Origin: Candidatus Melainabacteria bacterium
Lineage (GTDB): Bacteria > Cyanobacteriota > Vampirovibrionia > Obscuribacterales > Obscuribacteraceae
Length of the DNA stretch: 59,418 nt
Assembly: GCA_003151275.1 (NCBI GenBank)
Contig: PLXC01000019.1
Location: 70,690-130,107 of the forward strand
Direction: 5' to 3'
Shown: positions 16,935 through 24,580 of the stretch, piece by piece
How the letters are laid out: every line of letters begins with the position of its first letter
Numbering within the stretch: position 1 is the first letter of the stretch
Notes under the pieces: model-generated
What the model saw: only the letters and a program-made list of their open reading frames with translations
Database searches by the model: none
What the model was told of the DNA's origin: nothing
Program-made: the position numbers and the translations under genes

Positions 16935-17390
16935 ATGTCGATGCACCCAGATATCACAATCTACGGTCCAGGTCAAAATCCTCTGCTATCAGTGGAAGTT
17001 TTAACTGGCGTAAGTCCACCAGATTCAAATTGGGTTGCAGAATTCCGACAGCATATGGTTAAACGTGGATTTGAACCAATCACCAATTATTTTCTATTGA
17101 TTCTTCCAGATAAGGGTTTTCTTTGGAGGAATGTGAAAGATTCGCATATGCAGCCCGATTTTGAGTTTGACATGAAACTACTTCTAGAGCCATTTTTAGG
17201 AAAGCGGGATGTCCATCGAATCTCAGAACAGGCACTCACTATGGCCGTTTACGGATGGCTAGACGAGTTGACGACGGCGCTTGATGGCACGGCTATGAAC
17301 AACGACGCCTATGGATGGCTAGTTTCTTCTGGGCTATACGACTTATTGAAAAAGAATTCCTCGATGATCCTGATAGAAGCACGCACTTGA
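16935..17390 (+). CDS. Putative PD-(D/E)XK-fold protein preceding a PIN domain gene
   Basis: The frame is open from 16773, but that part overlaps the signal region of the opposite gene. I place the start at ATG 16935 (MSMHPDITIYGPGQNPLLSV), giving 151 aa. The order PDITIYG...LLSVEVLTG...YFLLILPDKGFLW resembles the core of PD-(D/E)XK nuclease-fold proteins of the Uma2-like type (D, then E in a strand). This is inference, since I see no clear lysine partner. The stop codon TGA overlaps the TTG start of the PIN gene (TTGA), so the two are translationally coupled. Confidence 0.55.
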   Translation: MSMHPDITIYGPGQNPLLSVEVLTGVSPPDSNWVAEFRQHMVKRGFEPITNYFLLILPDKGFLWRNVKDSHMQPDFEFDMKLLLEPFLGKRDVHRISEQALTMAVYGWLDELTTALDGTAMNNDAYGWLVSSGLYDLLKKNSSMILIEART

Positions 17391-18001
17391 TTGTTATCGT
17401 AGAAACAAATTTCTTAGTTGAGGTTGCGCACATTCGAACTGAGGTTGCTGCATGCGACTTACTGATTGAGCGCTGCCGCAAAGGTGAACTGACGCTGGCT
17501 GTTCCCGCTTGCTCATTCACCGAGGCTTGGCACGTGTGGCAATCCGACACAAAAGTCCTCAGGGAGCATCAAAATAAACTGGGTGAGCTTAGACGTGCTA
17601 TCCGCTCACGTGCGCCGTACCAGGGTCTTAGCGATCAGCTAACAAACATTCCCACTGAGTTAATCAACATCGTCGAATCGGAAAAAGAAAAGGTACTCCA
17701 AATTCAACAACGTTTGCTAGATATTGCTCATATCATTCCCCTCGATATACGAATTTTGCGGCACTTATTGGAGCTACAGGCTGTAGCACTGTTAGAACCG
17801 CATGACGGCGCAGTGTTAGCATCCGTTGTGCAATATTGCAAAGAATCCAGCGGCAATTCAAAGAAAGTATTCGTAACTAAAGACGCAAAAGACTTTAGTA
17901 AGCCCGATATAGAAACGCTTTTAAATTCGGTGTCATGCGCGATAAGCTACAGCTTCGAGGCTGCGAGCCGGCTAGATGAAGAAACTGATAACAGCATTTA
18001 A
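17387..18001 (+). CDS. PIN domain protein
   Basis: From TTG 17387 the product begins LIVIVETNFLVEVA, the first strand of a PIN domain with Glu in place of the usual first Asp. The other acidic positions are present: FTEAWHVW (Glu), EPHDGAVLASVVQYC (Asp) and FVTKDAKDFSKPDI (Asp). A helical, partly coiled-coil insert (about residues 55-115) separates them. PIN proteins are metal-dependent RNases, often toxins or rRNA/tRNA processing enzymes. Its TTG start overlaps the stop of the preceding gene. A toxin role is possible, but the partner does not look like a typical DNA-binding antitoxin. Confidence 0.7.
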   Translation: MIVIVETNFLVEVAHIRTEVAACDLLIERCRKGELTLAVPACSFTEAWHVWQSDTKVLREHQNKLGELRRAIRSRAPYQGLSDQLTNIPTELINIVESEKEKVLQIQQRLLDIAHIIPLDIRILRHLLELQAVALLEPHDGAVLASVVQYCKESSGNSKKVFVTKDAKDFSKPDIETLLNSVSCAISYSFEAASRLDEETDNSI

Positions 18002-18126
18002 CTTGCCGTCACCACTATCAATAGAAGCTACAGAAAAGAAACTGTATACAGCGCCTGAGCATGCTCAATTTTGATAAAGCAGTTTGATCATTGCACCTAC
18101 TTCGCTACTACATCGGAACCTGATTA

Positions 18127-19794
18127 GTGAAACTACTAGCGATCATGCTCTCTGTCATTCTTGGTACTGCTGGAGGAAAGCAGCAAGCCGAATCCAGACC
18201 CCTAATGGGTTTTGTGGACGACGGTAACAAACATGGACTAACAGATGTGCAGGGACGAGAAAAAGTACCTGCGATTTATGCGCAACTCAGCTACATAGGT
18301 CATGGGCTATTTTTGGCGAGAAAGAGAAGTACAAACCCTGCGGATAAATTCGGCGCAGAAGACAAGATTTTGATAGATCAAGAAGGGTCAGAATTGAAAT
18401 TGAAAGTTCCGGCTGGCACAAATTTCGAGACCTTGTTTTGGTTAGGTGAGCAGACGAAAACAAAGCTCACGCAAATGGTACCCGGCAAGCTGTCTCGAGA
18501 CGCACTCCTCGTTTATAGCTCTGGGAAGGAATTGGGGCTTTGTAATTCGGATGGGAATATCATCTTGCCAGCGAAATTTACTCGCATAGGTTATCCAACT
18601 GAAGATTTTGCAATACTGCAAGCAAAAGGAGCTCAGTCCTTTATTTATGATGCAAGAAAAAGAAAGTTACTGCAGATTAGCTATGCAAACCTCCAGCGTG
18701 ACTGCCTACAGGGGTTTAGTAATGGACTAGCCCAGTTCAAAGTTATAAATATTGCGAAGCCTGGTTGCTTTTGGGGATACTTAGATACATCCGGGAAAGT
18801 TGCCATCAAGCCAAAATTCAACTGGGCAGCTGGCTTTGTCAAAGGGCAAGCGTTTGTCACATTGCTCGACGACAAGCTTGCGAATGGCGCAGTTATTAAT
18901 AAGTCTGGGAACGTTATTTCGCCACCGCAGTTAGGGATTTCGGAGTTCCATGGAGACTATGCAGTGGCCGCAACGACTTCTGGCAAGAAAGGCGTTGTAA
19001 ACCGAAGTTTTAAATACGTTATCGCACCAGAATATGAATCTCTCGTTCCACAGACAGTCCCTTACTACAGTGAAGAAGATGCATGGAAGCTATCTTCCCA
19101 AGCACCGCTTTTTTACTATGCAAATAAGAGTCAAGGCGCACCAACTGTGGTGCTATCGCTGCAAGGGAAAGTGCTATTTGAACTGCCGAAGGGAGCCCAT
19201 CCGCTGAGCGTGGAAAACGGAGTTCTGATTTGTAATGTTGTAGCAAATGACACGTCTAGCAAGTTGGCTTATTTAGATCTGAAAGGTCATAAAGTAGCAC
19301 CTCCTTTAAGCTACTTATCTGAATCAAACTCGACCGCCACTTTCCGCGCTGTGGCACCTGGAGTTTTGTTAAAGACGATTGACGGCAGCAATGATGCGTT
19401 CGACGTTAACTATTGGGCTCAGGGTCGAAGCGCCCCTGTCTCAAGGCTAAACATGTTCAATCGTTTCTTAAAGCAATACAATTTAATTGGTATGGATGAA
19501 GAAACCGTGGTCGGAATATTGGGAGATGGTAATAACAGCCAGCCTGCGGACTACAAGGGACACCTCGTATCTATAGAACATCGGGTCGCATCGGGTGGCT
19601 GTTTACCGGAATTGACTGAATATGTAAAAATCAGTTTTAAGGACAACCGGGTCGACCATTGGTGTTTTAAGCAAAGGGATAAGGAGTCCGCTCCAATCAC
19701 ATCCAATGTTGTACTGAAATTCAAATCAAAGAGTGCACGTATTGGTGAACAAACTTCGGCCACTTGGCCTGAAACAACTCCTAAGAGCCACTAA
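18127..19794 (+). CDS. Secreted WG-repeat protein
   Basis: The product has an N-terminal signal peptide (MKLLAIMLSVILGTAGGK; start GTG 18127). It is built of WG-type repeats: GFVDDGNKHGLTDVQGREKV, the canonical WGYLDTSGKVAIKPKFNWAA (from W216), and weaker units such as GVVNRSFKYVIAPEYESL and LAYLDLKGHKVAPPL. WG repeats (G-x-[WYF]-G-x-[IL]-[DN]-x2-G) form beta-rich extracellular domains of unknown role. A helix-rich tail from about residue 440 differs from the repeats. A caspase-like gene follows after 26 bp on the same strand, suggesting one transcript. Confidence 0.8.
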   Translation: MKLLAIMLSVILGTAGGKQQAESRPLMGFVDDGNKHGLTDVQGREKVPAIYAQLSYIGHGLFLARKRSTNPADKFGAEDKILIDQEGSELKLKVPAGTNFETLFWLGEQTKTKLTQMVPGKLSRDALLVYSSGKELGLCNSDGNIILPAKFTRIGYPTEDFAILQAKGAQSFIYDARKRKLLQISYANLQRDCLQGFSNGLAQFKVINIAKPGCFWGYLDTSGKVAIKPKFNWAAGFVKGQAFVTLLDDKLANGAVINKSGNVISPPQLGISEFHGDYAVAATTSGKKGVVNRSFKYVIAPEYESLVPQTVPYYSEEDAWKLSSQAPLFYYANKSQGAPTVVLSLQGKVLFELPKGAHPLSVENGVLICNVVANDTSSKLAYLDLKGHKVAPPLSYLSESNSTATFRAVAPGVLLKTIDGSNDAFDVNYWAQGRSAPVSRLNMFNRFLKQYNLIGMDEETVVGILGDGNNSQPADYKGHLVSIEHRVASGGCLPELTEYVKISFKDNRVDHWCFKQRDKESAPITSNVVLKFKSKSARIGEQTSATWPETTPKSH

Positions 19795-19820
19795 CTGAGA
19801 CATTTTCTCTCGAGGTTTAG

Positions 19821-20720
19821 GTGAGTACAAGTTGCATACGATTTATGTTCGGTGGATTTATAATCTTCCTTGCAACCTGTTGGAATTTGCCCTGCGGCGC
19901 TGAAGTTTCACCTGACCTTCAACGGCCTTTTGCGGATAAATGGGCTGTAGTGATAGGCGTCGATAAATTTCAAGATGCGAGCTGGAATCTTCAATATGCG
20001 GTCAAAGATGCAGAGGATTTCAGCGATTACTTGATCAAACAAGCGAATTTTGAACCTCATCACGTTAAGCTTTTAACGGGTAAAAACGCCACTAGACGGA
20101 CGATTTCAAAGACCCTGCGTGAATGGCTGGGCTCCGCAGCAGGTCCTAACGATCTCGCCATAATTTACTTTCGCAGCCGAGGAAGTTTTGCAAACTTGAA
20201 TCCCGCTGGTCGAAATTATCTTGCTGCAAGCGACACTGCAGCTGACGGAGTTGCGTCGACTGGTATCGAGATGGATGAATTTCCAAAGTTGATGCTTGAG
20301 TCGGTTCGGGCTCGAGCTGTCATTATGATTATTGATGCCGACTTCAGTGGACTTATGACGCATGCTAAAAGTATAGGTGGGGGGTACGGCTCGCTTCCAC
20401 CAGGATTGGTGCCTAACGGACACACCTTTGAAATCCTCTGCTCCGCACGAGCAAATGAGATCAGTTGGGAATCTAAGGACTACCACAATAGTGTATTTAC
20501 ACGTCACCTAATTGATGCTCTTGTTAAACAAGGCAGTAAAGCCGTTCTACCAGGCGCTGCCGACGCCGTTCGCGAGGAAGTAGGCCGCGAAGTACGCCGA
20601 GCGAGAAACCGAACCGAGTCTGTGTCGACTTTAGGTGAAGGCGGCCCGTTGAACGTGCAGATTGCAGCACCGGTTACAAAGCCGCGGTCGGCACCAGCAG
20701 AGTCTGCGACCGTCCGCTAA
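19821..20720 (+). CDS. Secreted caspase-like (C14) protein lacking both catalytic residues
   Basis: Signal peptide at residues 1-28, then a p20-like caspase fold: KWAVVIGVDKFQD, NLQYAVKDAEDFSDYLIKQA, HVKLLTGKNATRRT, NDLAIIYF, RNYLAASDTAADG and VFTRHLIDAL. In active relatives the next motif is S-H-G, with the catalytic His; here it is RSRG, with Arg120. The catalytic DAC-H-SG motif is DADFSG here, with Asp174 in place of Cys. Both changes are unambiguous in the DNA (CGA at 20178, GAC at 20340). It is therefore a pseudoenzyme that could bind but not cleave. The start is GTG 19821. It is probably expressed with the WG-repeat gene. Confidence 0.85.
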   Translation: MSTSCIRFMFGGFIIFLATCWNLPCGAEVSPDLQRPFADKWAVVIGVDKFQDASWNLQYAVKDAEDFSDYLIKQANFEPHHVKLLTGKNATRRTISKTLREWLGSAAGPNDLAIIYFRSRGSFANLNPAGRNYLAASDTAADGVASTGIEMDEFPKLMLESVRARAVIMIIDADFSGLMTHAKSIGGGYGSLPPGLVPNGHTFEILCSARANEISWESKDYHNSVFTRHLIDALVKQGSKAVLPGAADAVREEVGREVRRARNRTESVSTLGEGGPLNVQIAAPVTKPRSAPAESATVR

Positions 20721-20830
20721 TTTTCGTTATGTTTCCGGATGGTTGACATGGAGATTCGTGATGCTCATGTTCACTGCCTTTTAGCGACTGCTTGTCTACA
20801 TCAGAAAGGCAAGAGAGAATTATTAAAACC

Positions 20831-22888
20831 CTAAGGCTGGGATTTACCCGCTTCCTCTAATTTTTCCAGCATCATTTGTTGGTTAATCACCTCAGGCAAA
20901 ACAATTGGCTGAGTTGGTTTTGACGCTGGAAATATGACGTAGAGAGGGACGCCGGAGCGATTGAACTTGTTGAGTAATTGAGTGATTGTCGGATCTTGCA
21001 CAGTCCAATCAGCTTTCATCGGCACCACATTTAGTGCCTTGATTTTGTCGACGACCTGCTCACTTTCTAGCACCGTCTTTTCGTTAAACTTGCAAGTCAA
21101 GCACCAATCCGCGGTGAAATCCAAAAGCACAGTCTTATGCTCAGCAAGCGCCTTGTCCAGCCCTTCTACCGTAAAAGGCTGCCACTTAATCGGTGATTCT
21201 GCATCTGACTTGGCAATCGGTTGAGCCTTCAATCCGATGCCAGGCAACGGGTAAACAAAGAAATAGAATGAAGCAGCGACGATCGCTGCCGCCAACGAAT
21301 AGACAATAACCTTTCGCCCTTGCTCGCTGGTCAGGTCTGTGAAGCGCCCAACAAGCCATGCAGCGAAGGCAAGCGCAATGAGAAAGTACGTCGTCCCGAT
21401 AATTCCTTCGGTACCTAACTCGCTTCCTAAGACGCCGAGCAACCAAGCCACGGTCGCTAGCAGAACAAATCCTAATGATTCTTTGAACTTCTCCATCCAC
21501 ACGCCTGGTTTAGGCATGAAGCGCATCCATTCGGGCTTTGCGGTAAGCACCAGATAGGGCAGAGACATACCGAGCCCGATTGTGAAAAAGATCAACGCCA
21601 CGGTCCACCAGGGTTGCGCAAATGCGAATCCCAAAGCGGTGCCAAGAAAAGGTGCTGTACACGGAGTAGATAGAATCGTTGCCAGCACTCCTTTGAAGAA
21701 GGTGCCCGAATAACCTTCTTTATTCGCCAACTGATCTACTTTCGTTTGTCCTGGCACCGAAACGTAGAACAAACCAAACAAACTCATGGCAAACAGCAGA
21801 ACGAGGGCCGACATGGCGATCAAAAAATCGGGATACTGAAATTGAAATCCCCAACCTACACTGCGACCCGTTGCTTGAATAGCGATCACGATAGCGGCGA
21901 GAACAAGAAAGGACGAGATAATGCCTGCGGTGAATGTGAGACCGAGCATACGCACACGAGCTGGTTCGTCTCGTGCTTGTTCGAAGAAACTCAATACTTT
22001 GATGGCGATCACTGGCAAAACGCAGGGCATGACATTGAGAATCATGCCACCAACAAGCGCTAATGCCAGATAAGCAAGAAGGCTCTGCGGCTTTTCCGCA
22101 GAACCTTCGATGTTCAATTTTTGATTTAAGATTGACGAGCCACTATCAGGCGCTCGCGGCCTTGTCGCAGAAGCGCCTGAACTCTCTGTGCCAAGAGTCG
22201 AGGTCGTTGCAACAGTCGAACCAGTTGTTGTCGAAATTGTGCCCAAAGACACCGCCTGCAATACCTTACTTCCGTTACCTGGAGTTGTATCAGACGAACC
22301 AAGATCTTTTACTGATCCTTCAAACCCAAGCTTGGAAAATTGATCGGCATTAGCAGCCGCCGCTGTCGAACCACCCTTATCTACAGGCATCGCTAGAGAA
22401 ACACTTGTTCCGCCAGGCACGCATATTTCGGCGCAAGACAACCATTTAACGTCCGCTTTAAATTCGACTTTCTCAGTGGCAAGAGTTGCCGGTGGTGTAA
22501 TGGTGGCACCAATTAAAGTTCGATCCTTATAGCCGTAGGTAATGATTCCGCTATCGTTGAATTTCTCTGGTTTCTGCCACAATATCGGTCCGGCTGTAAA
22601 TCCTGCAGGTAGATGCCAGGTGATTTTTGATGGCAAACCAGCGTCACCACTCTCTTTGTAATAAGTATGCCAACCACTTTTCATGGTCAATTCGACACCG
22701 AGTTTGAATGGTTTGCCTGGTTTGATTGCTGTCGTATCAGCCAGCAATTTAGCGGTGACATACGGCGCTTCATTTGAAACCTTTGCATGCGCCGCTTGGG
22801 CATCGACGGGTTGGCTGACAACCACAATGCAGGCGAGCATCAGGATCAAGCTGAAACTGGTGACCAAAACTTTTTTCAAATGATTCAT
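20831..22888 (-). CDS. dsbD: DsbD-type thiol:disulfide interchange protein
   Basis: 685 residues with three regions. After a signal peptide comes an N-terminal periplasmic DsbD-alpha-like domain (about 35-180). Next is a Ser/Thr-rich linker and a membrane domain with about eight helices, starting at GGMILNVMPCVLPVIAIKVL and containing TILSTPCTAPFLG. The C-terminal thioredoxin-like domain has the CxxC active site in ADWCLTCKFNE (C596, C599). The protein passes electrons from cytoplasmic thioredoxin to periplasmic thiols. The two membrane cysteines (MPCVLP and TPCTAP) are present, so all three disulfide pairs appear complete. ATG 22888. Confidence 0.93.
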   Translation of the reverse strand: MNHLKKVLVTSFSLILMLACIVVVSQPVDAQAAHAKVSNEAPYVTAKLLADTTAIKPGKPFKLGVELTMKSGWHTYYKESGDAGLPSKITWHLPAGFTAGPILWQKPEKFNDSGIITYGYKDRTLIGATITPPATLATEKVEFKADVKWLSCAEICVPGGTSVSLAMPVDKGGSTAAAANADQFSKLGFEGSVKDLGSSDTTPGNGSKVLQAVSLGTISTTTGSTVATTSTLGTESSGASATRPRAPDSGSSILNQKLNIEGSAEKPQSLLAYLALALVGGMILNVMPCVLPVIAIKVLSFFEQARDEPARVRMLGLTFTAGIISSFLVLAAIVIAIQATGRSVGWGFQFQYPDFLIAMSALVLLFAMSLFGLFYVSVPGQTKVDQLANKEGYSGTFFKGVLATILSTPCTAPFLGTALGFAFAQPWWTVALIFFTIGLGMSLPYLVLTAKPEWMRFMPKPGVWMEKFKESLGFVLLATVAWLLGVLGSELGTEGIIGTTYFLIALAFAAWLVGRFTDLTSEQGRKVIVYSLAAAIVAASFYFFVYPLPGIGLKAQPIAKSDAESPIKWQPFTVEGLDKALAEHKTVLLDFTADWCLTCKFNEKTVLESEQVVDKIKALNVVPMKADWTVQDPTITQLLNKFNRSGVPLYVIFPASKPTQPIVLPEVINQQMMLEKLEEAGKSQP

Positions 22889-22941
22889 GCAAACCCCGAA
22901 CTTAAAGACCTTTGGATCTTAGCGTATTACTTGTGAAAGTA

Positions 22942-24357
22942 TTATGGATCGTCTAAGCCATTCCGCTTGGCGATGTCAGCATAAACCATTGCACTCTGCC
23001 GCATAGTGCGTTCCTGGCTTGGATATGCGATGCGAACCAAACCAAACCGCGGCCGCAAACCTTCGGCCCATTCAAAATTGTCCATCAAAGACCAATAAAT
23101 ATATCCCTGAACGTTGGCGCCATCCTCTATCGCGTGGTGCAAAGCGGTCAGATGTGAAGTCAAATAATTGATCCGTTTGTCATCGGCCAAAGACCAATCC
23201 CCTTCATTGAGATCATGCGGAAAAGCAGTTGCAAAGCCATTTTCGGTGATGATAATTGGACGAAGCGATCCATCGAGATTGTATTTGAAGGGACTTAAGT
23301 CATAAGTGAGAGTGTTGTATAAGCCGTCTGGATAGTGCTCCCAGCCCATGCAATTTACTTCCAATTCATGCTCTTTTGAAGCCACGCCGAAGATATCAAT
23401 TGGCCACCTATAGCTGAATTCAGAGAGTTCACGCGTGTAGTAATTAGTCGCAAGATAATCCATCGTGCCTTTCAGACCGGGTATCGGTCCACTAAGCTTT
23501 TTCACTTCCTCGTTACTGCTGAGCGGATAAGGGAACTGCAAATCCCCCTTCTGTACTGCCAATGGAAACATCAAATTAAAGACATAGTCACGGTAATACC
23601 GCACCATGTGATCCAACGGATTCCAGCGATGCTTGGCCGTAAACGGTCGCCAGTGCATCGTAAAACTCACTGGTTTGCCCGGTGTGCGCTGATGCAATGC
23701 AGCATAAGCTTTCCCATGCGCTTCCAACATATTGCGAATCGCCTGGAACGCCTTCAAATAATCATTGCGAAAACCCGGTGGCCACGCCCCATTTACATAA
23801 CTCTGGTAGGCATAAGCCAACGGCTCGTTAATGGTAATCCAGTAATCAACTAAATCACCGAATGCTTCTGCTGCGAGTGCCGCGAATCGTTCAAACTCTT
23901 TGATCGAATCAGGCGAACTCCAACCGCCAGCCCCAGCCAGCCAGCGCGGCAAGGTGAAATGAAACAAGGTGACAAGCGTCGTAATTCCCTCAGCCTTGAG
24001 GCCCGAAAGCATTCCTCTGTAATAGGCTACGGTCTCAGCATTGAAGGTGTAGGGCTCACCTTCTTTAGGTGGATCTGGGCAAAGTGCGGGCCAGTTAAGA
24101 CTAATTCGAAAACAGTTTAGATTAAGCTTGCGACATATTTCGATGTCCGAAGCGTAACGATTGAAGAAATCACAAGCTTGATCGGCTGTGGTTTGATCCG
24201 AGATTTTTCCATCGAGGGTGGTCCACTCAGACCAGTCAGAAGTGCGTGCGGACATCTCATGAGGGTGTCCTTCCACCTGAAAGTGCGAAGTGGCAGCGCC
24301 CCATAAAAAACCTGCTGGAAAATTGAGAAATCGCCGGTCCGTCAAGTTGTCCCTCAT
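22942..24357 (-). CDS. GH1 beta-glucosidase
   Basis: A 471-residue glycoside hydrolase family 1 TIM-barrel. The N-terminal signature is FLWGAATSHFQVEG. The acid/base is Glu178 in WITINEPLAY. The nucleophile is Glu372 in IIITENGFAT. NWPALCPDP, NYYTRELSEF and YWSLMDNFEWAEG are further family motifs. There is no signal peptide, so it acts in the cytoplasm, probably on disaccharides or aryl beta-glucosides. It starts at ATG 24357. It follows dsbD on the minus strand with only 53 bp between them, but the functions are unrelated. Confidence 0.95.
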   Translation of the reverse strand: MRDNLTDRRFLNFPAGFLWGAATSHFQVEGHPHEMSARTSDWSEWTTLDGKISDQTTADQACDFFNRYASDIEICRKLNLNCFRISLNWPALCPDPPKEGEPYTFNAETVAYYRGMLSGLKAEGITTLVTLFHFTLPRWLAGAGGWSSPDSIKEFERFAALAAEAFGDLVDYWITINEPLAYAYQSYVNGAWPPGFRNDYLKAFQAIRNMLEAHGKAYAALHQRTPGKPVSFTMHWRPFTAKHRWNPLDHMVRYYRDYVFNLMFPLAVQKGDLQFPYPLSSNEEVKKLSGPIPGLKGTMDYLATNYYTRELSEFSYRWPIDIFGVASKEHELEVNCMGWEHYPDGLYNTLTYDLSPFKYNLDGSLRPIIITENGFATAFPHDLNEGDWSLADDKRINYLTSHLTALHHAIEDGANVQGYIYWSLMDNFEWAEGLRPRFGLVRIAYPSQERTMRQSAMVYADIAKRNGLDDP

Positions 24358-24360
24358 AAG

Positions 24361-24434
24361 CCGCGCAGTTCGGGAGTTGGGCAGCTTTGCTGCATAGTCC
24401 CCTAGGTGCTTTGGGCTATCCCTCGGATAAATAG
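24361..24434. repeat. Dispersed palindromic repeat, copy 3
   Basis: GGGAGTTGGGCAGCTTTGCTGC ends at about 24394. It is followed by ATAGTCCCCTAGGTGCTTTG and GGCTATCCCTCGGATAAATAG. It matches the AGCTT-GCTGC and TATCC-GGATA modules of copy 2. It lies in the 223-bp divergent region between the GH1 gene and the first membrane glycosyltransferase gene. The rest of the gap, to 24580, should hold both promoters; I see no clear boxes. Confidence 0.75.
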
Positions 24435-24580
24435 ATCGACATAAATATCAAAAAAGTGTTCCCGGTGCCCATCCGAGACTGCTTAACGTACCTCAGTCTT
24501 AACAAGGTTCTGCTGGCTTGGCAAGCCTATAATAGGTGGCTGTTCACCTCAGTACCTCTAACTTAGCAGAATAAGCAAGT

